Assembly: GCA_903813345.2 (NCBI GenBank)
Contig: CAIIXF020000003.1
Coordinates: forward strand, 3,068,109-3,132,108
DNA: 64,000 bases
Reading direction: 5' to 3'
Source of the DNA: Owenia fusiformis
Lineage: Eukaryota > Annelida > Polychaeta > Sabellida > Oweniidae
The stretch's first letter is position 1. Each line of letters starts with the position of its first letter. The notes beneath the pieces were generated by a model. That model searched no databases, had not been told where the DNA came from, and was given only the letters and a program-made list of their open reading frames with translations. This document shows, in pieces, positions 1 through 13,100 of the stretch. The position numbers and the translations under genes were made by a program.

Positions 1-1820
1 TCATGTACACACGTTTTACCAAAATACTCTAATTTGACCCGTGGCCTCAAGTACAGGGTGGTCTTATCACACCCCACAACCGACCACCTTTGGAGATCTG
101 ATACCCTGTAACTAAGATAATATTAATATGTATACGTAAACATGAACCTAGTATAGTATAATCGCGTATGCATCTTCGAATTAATACATGAATTTAAAGG
201 GATTATGCTAAATAAATCAGTTTATGAACTAAGGCCATTCAGTTTGCGTTTTAGCCCTATGTTTATAATATAAGCCATCCTCAGATTAACAATTTCTGGG
301 CCATGTTGAGAGTTTCATTTATGTATACTAACCCCCCACCCCCTCCCCCATTCAAACTTTTCTATTGAATATCATTTGTTAAAGCATAAGTTATATTTTT
401 CCTCAATTACTAGTTTAGTTGGTGATTTTGATATTTCTAAGGTCGCCAAGCATAAATATTTGTTATTATAGGCAAGCTGGTTTTGCCGATTTTTGATATT
501 TTTGAACTCTTCAATGAAGAGAAGGCCTGGTCTGAATTATCATCATCGGAAAACAGTTGCATACATTAATAGACCTCGTTTATCCAAAAATGATTCCACA
601 ACGCTAACATGCAAGCATTGGAAACAGATGTTGTATCCTAATGAAGGTGATTTACAACAAGGGTGTCAAGGACACAGGGCTCTATCAGAAAAGGGCGTCG
701 TCCTTCCCCGGGAATGAAGCAATATACTGAACGAAATCAAATTCATATATACAGACAATATACGAACATTTAATTAATGAATTTGCGACCGCGGCACATG
801 CTCTTGTGTCAGCTACGGATGTACATTGCCTAAAATGAGATTACGATCCATGACGTTGAATTGGCTACCTACTGCGAATACCTGGATAAAAAGAAGGTTT
901 TTAAAAAAACTGATTATAGCTATGTCTAATAATATAAGCATAAAACAGGTGTCGACATCATCTGTTATGCCTGTTACCGAATTTCGTCTGGTTGAACAGA
1001 TTATATAAATAGATAATATATACGAGCTAAAAATTGTTGAAGCATTCGTATAGGTATATGAAAGCGAATATACATTGCATAAATTCCTTTTCTAAATTAC
1101 AAAAACGGAGATAGCATTTGTAAGTCAGTTAGCAACTTGGCATGCCTTTATGCTTCATGCTATAATCATCATGTGATAGTACACTCCCCTCGAAGAGTGT
1201 GGCAACCCTCAACTGAAATCATTTGTCCTCAAATTGAAGTGTACGAGGATTAAACCAAATAATATATGGCGTGCTTAAATATATAACCTCCGAACAAAGA
1301 CATATATTTTTTGTCTTTGCTCTGAACTAGTAATACTACACTGAAAAGTAGGGCAAACATGACTCCCAATTAACATTTTCTACTTTAAACAATTGTACAG
1401 AGTGTCCATACAGTCTCTTTACAATCACCGAGTCTGTGTAAAGTGGAAAGATAAACACCCTGTAATACTTTGATGACCTTTGTGAAAATCGCCACATAGA
1501 CGTTGCCAAACTTATTAAAGGGGCAACAAGGCCTGTAGAGAGAAAATAGGAAAATGTTAACTTGTAATTCTGAGCTATCAGGGCAACATTTTGGGTGAAC
1601 ATCTTCTTTGACATACTTATTTTCTGAAAATGTATGGATAAACTATCAATTTCAGCATTAAGAAGTGTAAATTCAGTTCAAAGCTTCAAAAAGGGGAAAT
1701 CCTCTTTTATATTTTTAGGATTCACCATGTTTCAAGAGGAATATCAGCTGATATAATGTTTATCTAGGGGGTTTCTGTGTAGGTAATAAATATAGATGTA
1801 AGTTTTGATAAAATATCAAA
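1..1820. other. Gene-free left edge
   Basis: No reading frame here shows a recognisable domain or convincing exon structure. A 74-residue frame at 493-717 and a 92-residue frame at 1336-1614 (-) match no family I know and lack supporting splice signals. Near 1183 there is one end of the CACTCCCCTCC-type MITE described at 8931. A distant promoter or 5' exon cannot be excluded. Confidence 0.5.
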
Positions 1821-1823
1821 ACT

Positions 1824-2219
1824 TAAAGGACGATTCTCGGTTTGGAGAACAGTCTCCTGGGCTAATAATTTTTTTCATGAAAAATATAGAAATATTACCC
1901 TAATTAAACTATGAATATTCAAAAGAGGACATTTAATTCTACAAGATGTAAAAATAACAAATTGGTCTGAAGCAGGGATAACGCTCAATTAGACCGATTC
2001 AATAAAATACAAGTCTCAATTTGGGGAAAGAAGTTCATCAGTGTACTGCGCTAATATTTTTTTGCGAAAAATCTAAAAATATTACCCAAATTAAATTATG
2101 ACTATTCAAAAGAAGACATTCAAATCTATATTATGTAAAAATATCAAATTTGTCCGAAGCAAGGATAATGCTCATTTAGATTGATGAACTTCGTTCTCCA
2201 AACCTAGAATCGTCCTTTA
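1824..2219. mobile_element. Short TIR element with internal duplication
   Basis: The ends are imperfect inverted repeats: AAAGGACGATTCTCGGTTTG on the left and, inverted, the CAAACCTAGAATCGTCCTTT block on the right. Inside, two diverged copies of a roughly 140-bp segment lie in tandem (about 1860-2000 and 2050-2190), each running from an alternating A/T block to a copy of a GCTCATTTAGA-like motif. It has no coding capacity, so it is probably a non-autonomous DNA transposon. The superfamily is unknown. Confidence 0.6.
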
Positions 2220-2440
2220 TTTTGACACTGGTCCGTGACCGTTGAATGGCCCCTCTGCCCAAATTATTGCAACTTTAAGGGAACTGTATACCAATTAAAC
2301 TCCAAGGGGTAAATATGTTAAGGCAGTCACTACGATTTGCCCAAGATACTGTATGATTATATGATCATACACTAGCAGATAAAAAAACAACAATATGCCA
2401 AACAATATATGATGAGCCCTTGTCAACACCATAATTACTA

Positions 2441-2815
2441 ACCTTGTATTCCCGAATTCAACCAACGGCTGTCGGCTACCGGATTAACATACTATTTTAA
2501 TGGCAACTCATTTAAATATATATAGTACCTGCCACTATTCCATTCATATTTAAATGAGTTTGTCATAACGTAGTAGGTTAATCCGGTAGCCGCTAGCCGT
2601 TATTTGCATTCGCGAATACAAGCTAAATTGATAATACGCAGTTTGTAATGTATAGAAGGGAATTGTGTATCGTAGCTTGTATTCGAAAATGCAACTTTAG
2701 GCTGTCGGCTACCGGATTAACCTACTATTTTATTGGCAAATCTTAGTAATGCTAGTACCTGCCACTATTTCATTCATATTTAAATGAGTTGGTCATTCTC
2801 GAATACAAGCTAAGT
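2441..2815. mobile_element. Two adjacent fold-back MITEs of one family
   Basis: The first copy (about 2441-2621) has arms carrying GGCTACCGGATTAAC on the left and its complement GTTAATCCGGTAGCC on the right, followed outward by GTATTC/GAATAC termini. The second copy (about 2668-2815) repeats the left arm and the interior block TACCTGCCACTATT but has lost most of the right arm. The two sit about 50 bp apart, so either two insertions occurred or one element was duplicated and then partly deleted. Confidence 0.65.
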
Positions 2816-3269
2816 TTCCACATTTTTACACGTGAATAATAAAAAGGAAAGAAGAACGATTGACAAAACAAAATAAAAAACGCAATTTTAATCGATTTTA
2901 CGTATTCCAGCAATTCCCGGCCTCGGAACTCTACTATCTCTTGTAGTAAACTGTTTCTAAAGCATAAGATAGGACTCTAATAAATTAGAATGATAGATTG
3001 CATGTATGTCCTGAAATGTCAAATCATTAAGTCAAATTATATCGCCAAATTACTGGTTAGCTAATAAGCTTGTCCGCAGGTGAATAATCATATCTTAGAA
3101 AGAATGCTATCAATGGGGCCATAAAATCAGAAACTGTGCGGGAACACCCATCTCGATTTATCATCTCATAACCAAAAGAACGAAGATAGAGGTGGAACAG
3201 TTTGGGAATACTGTATCGAGGATCTAAATCTGTTCATTTAATTACAGTCCGATTAACTGATATTCATTG

Positions 3270-4140
3270 ATATTTAACAAATATTTCACTCTATTTTCGG
3301 TGAATACCTGTACATCTTTCACAAGTGATATTCCACGAAGCCCGAGGGGCAAGTGGAATATCACCTTGTAAAAGTGCTACAGGTATTCACCGAAAATAGA
3401 GTGAAATATTTGTTTTATTATATCACTGTCTCGCTAAACATCCCTAATATTATTAAGTCATAGGTTAACATTGAAATACATTGAATCTACTCGGTTCGTC
3501 TGCCATTTTGACTTACATTGAACTAAATTATCTACACTGAACGAAAACAAATTCTTTGAAAATTCCCGGGAGCGTGGGATATCGCTAGTTATTATATCAC
3601 TATCTAGCTAGCGACAGTATGATTGGTCAAAACCGGGTCACATGTCGTGGGATATCTGGCGATATTCAATGGCAATGCTAATCAGATAAGACAACCGTGA
3701 GATATCTAGCGATATCCCACGCTCCCGGGAATTTTCAAAGAATTTGTTTTCGTTCGGTCTAAATAATTTAGTTCAGTGTAAGTCAAAATGGCAGACGAAC
3801 CGAGTAGATTCAATGTATTTAAATGTTAACCTATGACTTAATAATATTAGGGATGTTTAGCTAGACAGTGATATAATAAAACAAATATTTCACTCTATTT
3901 TCGGTGAATACCTGTAGCACTTTTACAAGGTGATATTCCACTTGCCCCTCGGGCTTCGTGGAATATCACTTGTGAAAGATGTACAGGTATTCACCTCAAT
4001 AGAGTGAAATATTTGTTCAATATCTCACGGTTGTCTTATCTGATTAGCATTGCCATTGAATATCGCCAGATATCCCACGACATGTGACCCGGTTTTGACC
4101 AATCATACTGTCGCTAGCTAGATAGTGATATAATAATGAT
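3270..4140. mobile_element. Nested multi-arm palindrome (fold-back element)
   Basis: A hairpin at about 3276-3412 (arms around CACTCTATTTTCGGTGAAT) is followed by a block at 3413-3595 and one at 3595-3712. The 3413-3595 block returns inverted at about 3712-3885. The first hairpin returns at 3885-4016, and the 3595-3712 block returns inverted at about 4020-4138. Inner termini read ATATCACTGTC or ATATCACTATC with TAGCTAG. The simplest reading is MITEs of one family inserted into each other. Similarity between arms is very high, so the structure is young. No protein is encoded. Confidence 0.75.
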
Positions 4141-6143
4141 TAATCCACGCTGCTCTCTGATAATCATCTAAATTCAGTTTTAAATAACTTATAATTTAAG
4201 ACTATGATATTGAAGGTACATTATACTTAGAAACATTGAGTGTCTTAGTTTTATTGTTATTATTGAATTTTCAGGATTAGTTGCTTAAAACTTCTATTAA
4301 AGGCCCACTTTGGGAATTTTTAACATTTTTGGGCGAAATAAAGATTTACATTTAAATTTCAGAGTATGCCCAATATATTGACAAGAACCTCATCTTTCAT
4401 TTGACACCAACAACAGCTCAAATGGACCACATCAAAGCTTACGATAAATCATCAAAAAATATTTTCGATCTGTCAAGATCTATTTATCAAGTTTTTATCG
4501 ATGTCATTGAAAGATGGCGAAGTTGTAGAAGTGTTGCCATCTTTTAAATCAATAGTAATTAAAAATATGCACTTTGATTAACATGTGCATGCATGACTAA
4601 TGATCTCTGAACTCCAAATGCTTTTTTCTATGTAAGTATTTTTTCTTGACTCATTATTAAAGGAAATCAAACTTCGTGTCGTATTTGAGCAAGTATGTGA
4701 GTAGCATGTTTCAATGATTATTTTTTAATTTCTTATTCTAAATTAAGTATAGTGTGCCTTTAAGAATTTATATAGATATATGTTTTCAGGAACCGGGTAA
4801 AGACTTGATGAAAATTAAACAAGTATACAAGGCTTGAAAGTATAACGAAGAAATACCTCAGCTTGTTGCATGTTTTGGGCACGATTGTCATGTACGTTTA
4901 ACCTTTCTGAATCGCGGTGAATAGTACACAAATATATTAAAGGCCTCATGCAAAGAAAATAGTGTTTGATAATTCAAATGGAATATGTAGTGACTTAAAA
5001 AGTTATCGAGACCGTTTTCAAAAAAGTTGACTTTAAAAAATGTTTCGGTACTCCAATTTTGGGGTATATATGCCAATTTAGCTGCAAAAGTGGTCTTAAA
5101 TTTATGACTTAATGAAGACAAAATCAAAGTAGTAGGGATTTTGGAGAAGACACCAATTTGGAAAAGGTTTGACTGAAACAGATTGCACTTCATGCAACTT
5201 AAAGGTAACTTTTGTTCATTGTGAGATATCATGCACAGCCTTCTCTCAGTTTCCATCTTGTGCATTGCAGAGATGATATCAGAATAACTATTGTTGTACT
5301 TTAGGAAATAGAAATCTGTTGATCTGGGCGATAATTCAGTCACTGTTCCTAGATCTTTATGTTATGTATCGAAATAAACTTAATACATCATAAAAAGTGT
5401 GTTGACTTTTTACCAGAAACTACCGGGAACATATGGAACGAAGTATCTCTCCACATCCACATTTCACAGACATTCTCCGAGCATTTTCGGTCAGTGCTAT
5501 CGTATCTCCAGGCAAATATGTGAAGGAATATGCCATACCAAGTGCCTCAACCCCAACCCTTATCCCATCGGTCTTTCCCGTAGCCAGGTTTAATCAAGGG
5601 GACGAGCTTTTGCCAAGGGGCGTTGTTTACACTTTGACTAAAACTCCATGCGAAAAGTGCTCAGAATGGTGAAAACTGCATGATTTTGAAAGAATCACTG
5701 GCTTCCGCTCCCCCTGGCTACGGGCCTTTATCCTTAACCGCTACCCCTGACCTTCAAGAAAAACCACAGCCTGTGATCTGTCCTCTCCCGAAGTTGAGAA
5801 ATCCTTAATAGTTTTCTCTCTTAACGTAGAAACGAAAACTATTGACAGGTCATAGCCGGGCATTGAACCAAACTATTGAAAAACTAGCTCATACACTGAA
5901 CGAAACGAAACTTCCCGCTGGATCACCGGGTATTGATTTTTCCCTTGGCCTTACCGAACAGACGTAAGATGATCTCAGGTCAGGAAAGTATTAATATTAG
6001 ATCATTTTTTGCAAGACAGACCTTGAATATGTCAGAATGGATCGTTCGATACCCAGACTTTTATGGCATATGGATAAATTTCTTTATCGCTTCTGTGGGC
6101 TATTTACATTCCATCTGCCAAACCGTGACCGGACAAATGAAAC
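4141..6143. other. Gene-free stretch with dispersed-repeat fragments
   Basis: No supported gene. A 151-residue frame on the - strand (4888-5343) has no family signature. The segment 5590-5716 (GAGCACTTTTCGC-like motif, then a CCCCCTGGCTACGGGCC-like end) is related in inverted orientation to 44610-44765, so both are probably copies of one dispersed repeat. Confidence 0.5.
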
Positions 6144-6145
6144 TA

Positions 6146-6702
6146 TAGGGTGACACAAAAAATGCCAATCGCATTTAATGTTGCATTCCTTTTTTCTGCA
6201 AGGATTCTGACTTATTCTTTAGCACCTGAAAACTAGACTTTCCACAAGGAGTTTCAGATGACCATTCCTTAGCAGGTTGCTCAGATTCTACGGGCAAAGT
6301 CCCAGATTGGGTTGGTTAATGTTCCCCTGACATGAATACTCCGGGTTTTTAAGACTTGGGGTATTTGAAAGATCATGTTCTGGTAGATAAAACAAACCCT
6401 CAAACCATAGAAATTAGAAACCCTGGAGAGAGAGAGAGATCTTTAGGAAGATCTGTGGAGCTCTCTATGGAGGAATGAGTTAGGGTCATCAATAACTTTT
6501 CCCATAGCATCAATGTGGGGACGACATTTAGAGCACTTGAACGCTCATTAAAGTATATCGGACTGAGCTAGTCATCAGATCTGGAACTTCTTGTGGATTT
6601 GCTCCATCGAGTTTAGTTTTGATGTGCTTAAGAACAATCAGAAAAACTACTAAAGAAAAAAAAGTTATGCAACATTATTTTCGGCTTTTTGTGTCACCCT
6701 AT
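6146..6702. mobile_element. MITE with TAGGGTGACACAAAAA termini
   Basis: The left end TATAGGGTGACACAAAAA is matched in inverted orientation at the right end (TTTTTGTGTCACCCTATA). The element is about 555 bp, is flanked by TA and has no reading frame, so it is a Tc1/mariner-like non-autonomous candidate. A single related end (GTGACACAAAAAGTG) occurs near 43102. A short GA run and several hairpins lie inside. Assignment beyond TIR-type DNA element is inference. Confidence 0.65.
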
Positions 6703-7710
6703 ATATTCGTTTGCGTTCTAAATTACTCCATATCTTTCATTTATTTGTGGCCATGGCATGACTATTTTTGAAATTGACGTACTTCCCAAGTTTACCAGAC
6801 TTTTTCCAAGAACCCTATGTATTGCATATCTCCTAAAGCAATGTTTTCGGTGCTCGATAGCTCTGAACGAAATGCCAGTATAAAGCCTTTATATTAATGG
6901 TTAAGTACTGCTCTCGCCATCTATATAAGCTATCAACAATAATTCATGATTTATTTTTTATTGCTCTTTCTAATAACACACGATGATGCTTTAAATGAAA
7001 AACTGCCATCTTTATGTTGACCCTGAAAGTCTGTTACTCTACCACTATAAAACGTTTGGTAATAACCAACTCGCCTAAAAGATCCCGTTATTCAAAAGGC
7101 TCGTTTATGGTTCTCATGGACCCTCCCATCAAATCTAAGTGCCTACGGACTGGCAATATAGTGGTTTGGAATTCAGTGGGTTTAACTTAAAAATGTTTAA
7201 AATTTTCGATTCATGGAACATCCCTTGATAATGAATTTGGATATAGAAATAAGAATTAAGAAGAGAACAATTGATACGAGTTTGATTAATATACGGTAGT
7301 TTATTTGCAGTTTTGGAACACTGTTTTCACACAACCCCCTAGTATATGAATTTGTTGAGAACGCTATACCATAAGCAATACTCAATAGGTGGCGCTGTTG
7401 AAAAGGTATAAGAAAAAACTGAATTGAAGATAGGTGTTATAGTTTACTGAAATCAAGATTATCAGTGCAACCACCAGTGAAAATGTATACACTCGCTGCT
7501 TTATATATCACTGTGAGTAGAACTCACTATGGAATTACTCCATCGTCAATCAAGGTTTGCTAAACCTTTGAAGGGGGGATGGGGGGTTATCGCAGGTGAC
7601 CAGACATATCAACATTTGCATATGATAAATGATCAAAAATAATGAGAAAATATCTTTTAAAAATCATATTAGATTATAAGTCTTAGACAAGGTACAGGTG
7701 AAATGCAGGG

Positions 7711-8140
7711 GCGGATCTCGGAACAACAATAGGACAGGGGTGGGGAAATTTTAGGTCTGATAATATACTAGTACTCCGCGCTTGCACAGAAAAAATCTGA
7801 GGCCCGGGTATACAGTCATTAATAAAAAATCAGTCTTATTCTTATTAATAAAAAATCAGTCTTATTCTTATTCAATGTAAGTAATATAGTAATATAGTAA
7901 AAGATTAATATACATGTATACACCACACATTACCAACTCAGTACACTAGGGGAGTTTTTAAACATTTTAAACATATTCCTGGGCCTCAGGAAAAAATGGT
8001 CCTTAAACAATAAAGTGGGTCCAAATTTTGAACACTTGAGGCCCGTTTTCTTTAAGACTTTCAAAGGACCAATAATGACCATAAAAGACCACTTTTGGGG
8101 GCCTTGGGCCTCCCCCCCCCCCTCAGATCCGCCTTTTAAA
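7711..8140. mobile_element. MITE-like element with GGCGGATCT termini
   Basis: The left terminus AGGGGCGGATCT and right terminus AGATCCGCCTTTT are inverted relatives. Within are a two-copy 31-bp duplication (about 7815-7872, ATCAGTCTTATTCTTATT core) and a C-run just before the right end. The termini are only partly symmetric, so boundaries are approximate. Confidence 0.45.
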
Positions 8141-8930
8141 TGCAACACGGAAATTACATGTTAGATAAAAAATGCACCAGAACAACAATTCCCATCAGTT
8201 ACTTGTTCATCAAGTTACCAAGCTATCTGTTGCTATGGCAACGCCAAGTTGATAGGAAATTGTAGAAGGTCATGGTGATATGTATTTCATGTGGATGGTA
8301 TATACAGCATGTGTACTAAAAGAACATACATGACATATGGATATATGTTATGTAAACAAAAATGTATTAAATCAATTAATGTTCATCAACTACATGTACA
8401 AATGAGCAGCTGGTGCGTTATTAACTGTCTGTTTATTCGAATTATACATATTATAAGCCAGATGATGGTATAGATATAGATCTGATAAAATATCAAATAT
8501 GCGAAATTAAGAGAAACATTGAAAGAGGATCTACATTACAAGAGGAATGTAACTACAAAGGGACGTAAAATGCTGAAATAGGACGGTATTCGTGAAATTC
8601 TGGATAGCACATTTTGGTAAATTCATCCCCTAATTTAAAGCGGCAGCAAAAGATATGTATGTAGAATGTTAAAAGAAATATCTTCGATGAAGTTGTTCAA
8701 GTTAGAAATATAGAAATCTCCAAATTCTGTAGAATTCATAATTGCAAATTAATCTTTATATCAAGACATTTTCATGAAATAAATCCAGATCTCAGGTTTA
8801 TCAAAACTCGGAAACATGACAAGATGCTTGTTTCAAGTCTCTACTCTTGCGTTGTCTATTTTTTATTTAATCATTTTAAGTGAGTATACATCACTTTTTT
8901 GAACTCGTAATACATTCCAGTATACATGTA

Positions 8931-9123
8931 CACCCCCTCCATAAGTTTGGCAACTGTAAGACCCACTTGAATCACGTGTTAACGCTTATCTGTGTTTCGC
9001 GTTTGAAAAAGAAAATCATAAAATTCGTCATATTTCCGGACTATATTGAAGACATTTACAGGCTTAGCGTGCTGCTCTTATTTAGTAAAAGCTTCTGGTT
9101 GTTAAACTTTTTTTAGGGGGGTG
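8931..9123. mobile_element. MITE, CACTCCCCTCC family, copy 1
   Basis: This 193-bp TA-flanked element starts CACCCCCTCCATAAGTTTGG and ends with the inverted form AAACTTTTTTTAGGGGGGTG. Related copies are at 16045-16269 and 40753-40945, with single ends near 1183, 12469, 38056 and 46462. TA target and TIR style suggest Tc1/mariner-type mobilisation; no transposase is present. Confidence 0.7.
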
Positions 9124-10174
9124 TACATCAGTACATGAACATAGTACCCTCTGAAATGGCTATAGCAAATAAATGAAAGCAGTTCTGGGTGATTGTATGC
9201 AAAACACTAAGCAAAAATTTATGAGTTGAATAGAATGCAAAAGTTCAAATGTTCACCTATTTAAGGCCTCTAAAGAGGTGTATATACAAGTGTGCCAATA
9301 CAACCTATATACCCTGTTTACTGCCTACTTTTAAACAAATGAGGGGGTCAATCGGGAAATCGTGGACGAGGGGGGTCCGCGGGGGACTTGATTTTAGAAA
9401 ATATCACAATTTGCCATATTGCATATGCTATACATAATACCACGAGACATATGAATTTCAAGAACCGTAATCCGCAATATTTCGGATATCGATTTTAATT
9501 CAAAAGTAATAAATAAAACAGCTTACAAAACCAATTTTTCAAGAGAGTTGCATGAGTATGTATTGAAATATGCTCAGCTATTCCGCAGTACATATAATCG
9601 TTTGAATTTTATGAGCGTTCATTTAACTGTTTAGCGTCGTGCGTGTAAATATAAAAGATCGAGGGTTGATCAATATTCAAAAGACAAATAGAAGAACAGT
9701 GCTTCCGTTTATTTTACAAAGAACGCGTACGGAGCTTCGTGAAGGAGAACCACACATGTAAAGCCGTTGGAAGATATGATAGAGGATATTGTACTCCAAA
9801 TCCGTGCAATAAATATATTGTAAAAAACATCGTATTTAGTTCTAAAAAGGATAATATACATCGTGAAAGTCATAAATTAGATAATGGCACGATGCCATCG
9901 TATTACGTATTGATAAAGACACATCGTCTTTACACTATACATTACTAGATATAGTATTCATATTATGAGCGCTTCACAGAAAAACCTTAAGACCCCTTTA
10001 ACGATTATTTATGTTTTGACCTCAGAATATATCTGTAGCGCTAAACAAACGTACCGATTCATAACAGTAGTGTATAGGCCTATACAGGAACCAATTTACA
10101 ATAGGAAAACAAAAAGCTGAGAGAATAGGATCGTTTTAATACTAGCTTTTTCTAATTAACCTAGATCGGGAGCA
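9124..10174. other. Upstream region of the SLC16-type gene
   Basis: About 1 kb without a supported reading frame lies before the transporter start codon. It may hold its promoter and 5' UTR, but I see no clear TATA or initiator element. No array or TIR element was found here. Confidence 0.4.
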
Positions 10175-13100
10175 ATGGCGGAAAATACTAATATCGAAAG
10201 CAAACTGGAAGAGAGAACAACTCCAAGCAGCGCTGGAGTTAAAGACGACGTAGACGATGAACTCATTCCTGTCCGAGCAAATGAAGATAGTGGGCCAGAC
10301 TTTAATAGCAAGCCAAATGTTGATGTCGACGTCATTGTGCTTCATGATAACCATGCATCCGGAGGTGATACTGGACAGGACGCAATCTCGAAGCCAAATC
10401 ACGTACACAGTAATAGCGGGACAGCTAATACACACGCTGGTGTCGATTCCGATTGGCGTGAGGTCTACGAGCCTCCGATAGACCATGGGTACGCATGGTT
10501 TATAGTAGTTGGTAGGTAGGGCCACTTTTCAGTCATGGTATATTATCACGGGTGCTAACAAGGCATCATAGCTCAGTCACATTTGCTCTACGGTGGGCGT
10601 AGCTCACAAATCGATATAGAAAATTTATATCGTACTGCTTATCCCTATATTTCATACTGCACAATACTCTCGATTTTGGGAAGCTACGGCCGCCGTACGG
10701 TTGCCGTAGATCAAATGTGACAGAGGCTTTAAGAACAGGGCTGCATATGTATTAGCGAGGGGGCGTCATGAAATCATTTTACTACACTGATTTTAAGGCC
10801 CTTTTCAATATTGATTAAGTTGTACATCGTGAATAAAATCTATACCATAAACACATATTAAGTAATACTATACGCTAGCTTATGATATTGCATTACTGTA
10901 TATTAAATATATGCTTCATCCTTCATGCCAGGGTGCATGTTGGATTTTTTGCAATTTCGAAAAGTAAACCACTGAATATTCTAGTTATTTAAACATTCTG
11001 AAGAAGAATCAACGCTCAATTAATAGTCTAGGTACACTAATGCATCTTTTATGCAAGAATGAAAGATGTAGATGATGTGTGGAATTATGTTTATCTGAAA
11101 ATTGCACATGGTCATGAACTTTCATCAAAGTGCACCCTGCCCTTAAAAATGCATTTTCCGTGTAATGTCGGGTGTGGTTGGACTTTTTTATTTAATCATA
11201 GGCCTCTCATCAGTCTTGTTTATTTTAATACAGTCAGGCCTCCTATAAATCTTAAAAGTTATTGATAGCACCCGTATATATTATAAGATCTAATATTTAT
11301 AGTGACATTATTAATGAGAATAAAGAAAACGAATGAAGAAATTCAGTTATTACTAGTTTCATTTTAAATCTTCAGATGACTGTACAAGAAATAACTGTAC
11401 AAGAAATCGATCTTAGATCTAATTGTTCTAAGATCTAATATATATCCTTATAATTATCTTACAATTATCTTACAATTCAATTTATCCGATGAAGGATAAA
11501 CATGGGATATTATACGGGTGCTAACACCTTACATCATTTAATTGCCTGACTGTGTTATAGAATATGCCTTTATTCCAAACATAAAGTGAACAACACATAA
11601 AAATGTTTTATGTGTCTGTAAAACCTGTATTTCTATAATATATTACCAAGATCGGCATCACTTTGCTATATTTAATAATGTCACCGCCAGAAGTGAACAT
11701 ATTGTTGTCGTCTCCAACTTTCTTGTGTTCGGCGTCTGTAACAAACGGCAGGTGGCGACATTTTTCATGGTAATACCTTGTTCTCGATTGTCATCGTGCC
11801 CTTAGACAGCAGCTGTAGTAAATTCAAAAGAATTAAAGCGTCATTGTCTCGATGAAGTAAAAGGAACGTCTCCATGGCCAAGAAGTGCCCTAAGTGCCCT
11901 CTGGGTTACCCAAATTTTACGATTTAATGTTCATAAAAATGTTAATGATCTAAAAACAGTTTTATGTGCATTTTATGGGATCATAAATAAGAAAAACACG
12001 TACAGGTTACTCCGCATCGGAGACTCAATTGTTAAGAGAAGGTTTAGGCCTACGTGAATCAACCCCCCCCCCCTATATTCAAATAATTCTTAACATTCAC
12101 GTATAAACGGGCATTATTTAGTATTTTGCATGAGAGGTCGGTCGTCAACTACTGTCAGCTAAATCGAAGGTGTACACCCATTATATAAAAATATATTTTA
12201 CTGTTTTTATTTCAGGGTGCTTTCTGATGAATGTTTTGTTCACAGGGTCGTTTAAATCCATAGGGATCCTTTTCGTAGAGATTCGCGAGGAGTACGGCGC
12301 CAGTCCGGGAATTGTGTCGTGGCTGGTTGGCTTGTTTGGAATATCATGGGCCTTATGTGGTAAGATGCAGTGCAATTCCGAACGCCATTTTTGTTATATT
12401 CTCTCTACAAAATAAAATATGGTACATAAGCATATTAGCATTGAACGTATTTAACATTTACAACCATATACACTCCCCTCCACAACTCTTGTCCATTGAT
12501 AGTGCAGGATCGATCGAACTTTTTGAAGTGGATCATCTACGAGTACGTTTCTTTAAAGATTCCAGTACGCACTGGGGGGTATCGTGATGCAACAACACCG
12601 TGTTGTTGCATCAAGATGGCCAGACTTCCGGTGATAGATTTTCGTACGATGTTTTGTTTTCCCAATTTACACCCATTTCTAGGACGAGTTGCTCAATAAT
12701 CATACACATGCAGTTAGCACATGATCTATATTTTAAAAAACTGTCATTGGTATACACGTAGCATCATCAAGAAGCGATAAATTCGTGGTTTTAATTCCTC
12801 ACTATTGATGCAACAACACCACTCTGTTTCTTATCGATGATGCAACAACACCAATGTGCTGATGCAAAAACGCCAATATAATGTATCATTGAACAACAAG
12901 AGAAACTGTTTTATGTTCTGTTTACAGGTGTAGGTTGGGACATGAATAAAACGCGTGAGTCAGTGGTCCATGAACGAAACGTATTTTGTTTGGTTTCTTT
13001 GTCTATATCAAAGTTAAAAGGATATACAAGGCAAACTAAATAAAGTACAGAATCCCCGGGAGGCAATCTCATTGATATTGTATCTGTCTGAAAAATAAAG

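Noticed and set aside
4888-5343. 151-residue open frame on the - strand
   Set aside because: No recognisable domain, no splice or start context, AT-rich composition typical of chance frames here.
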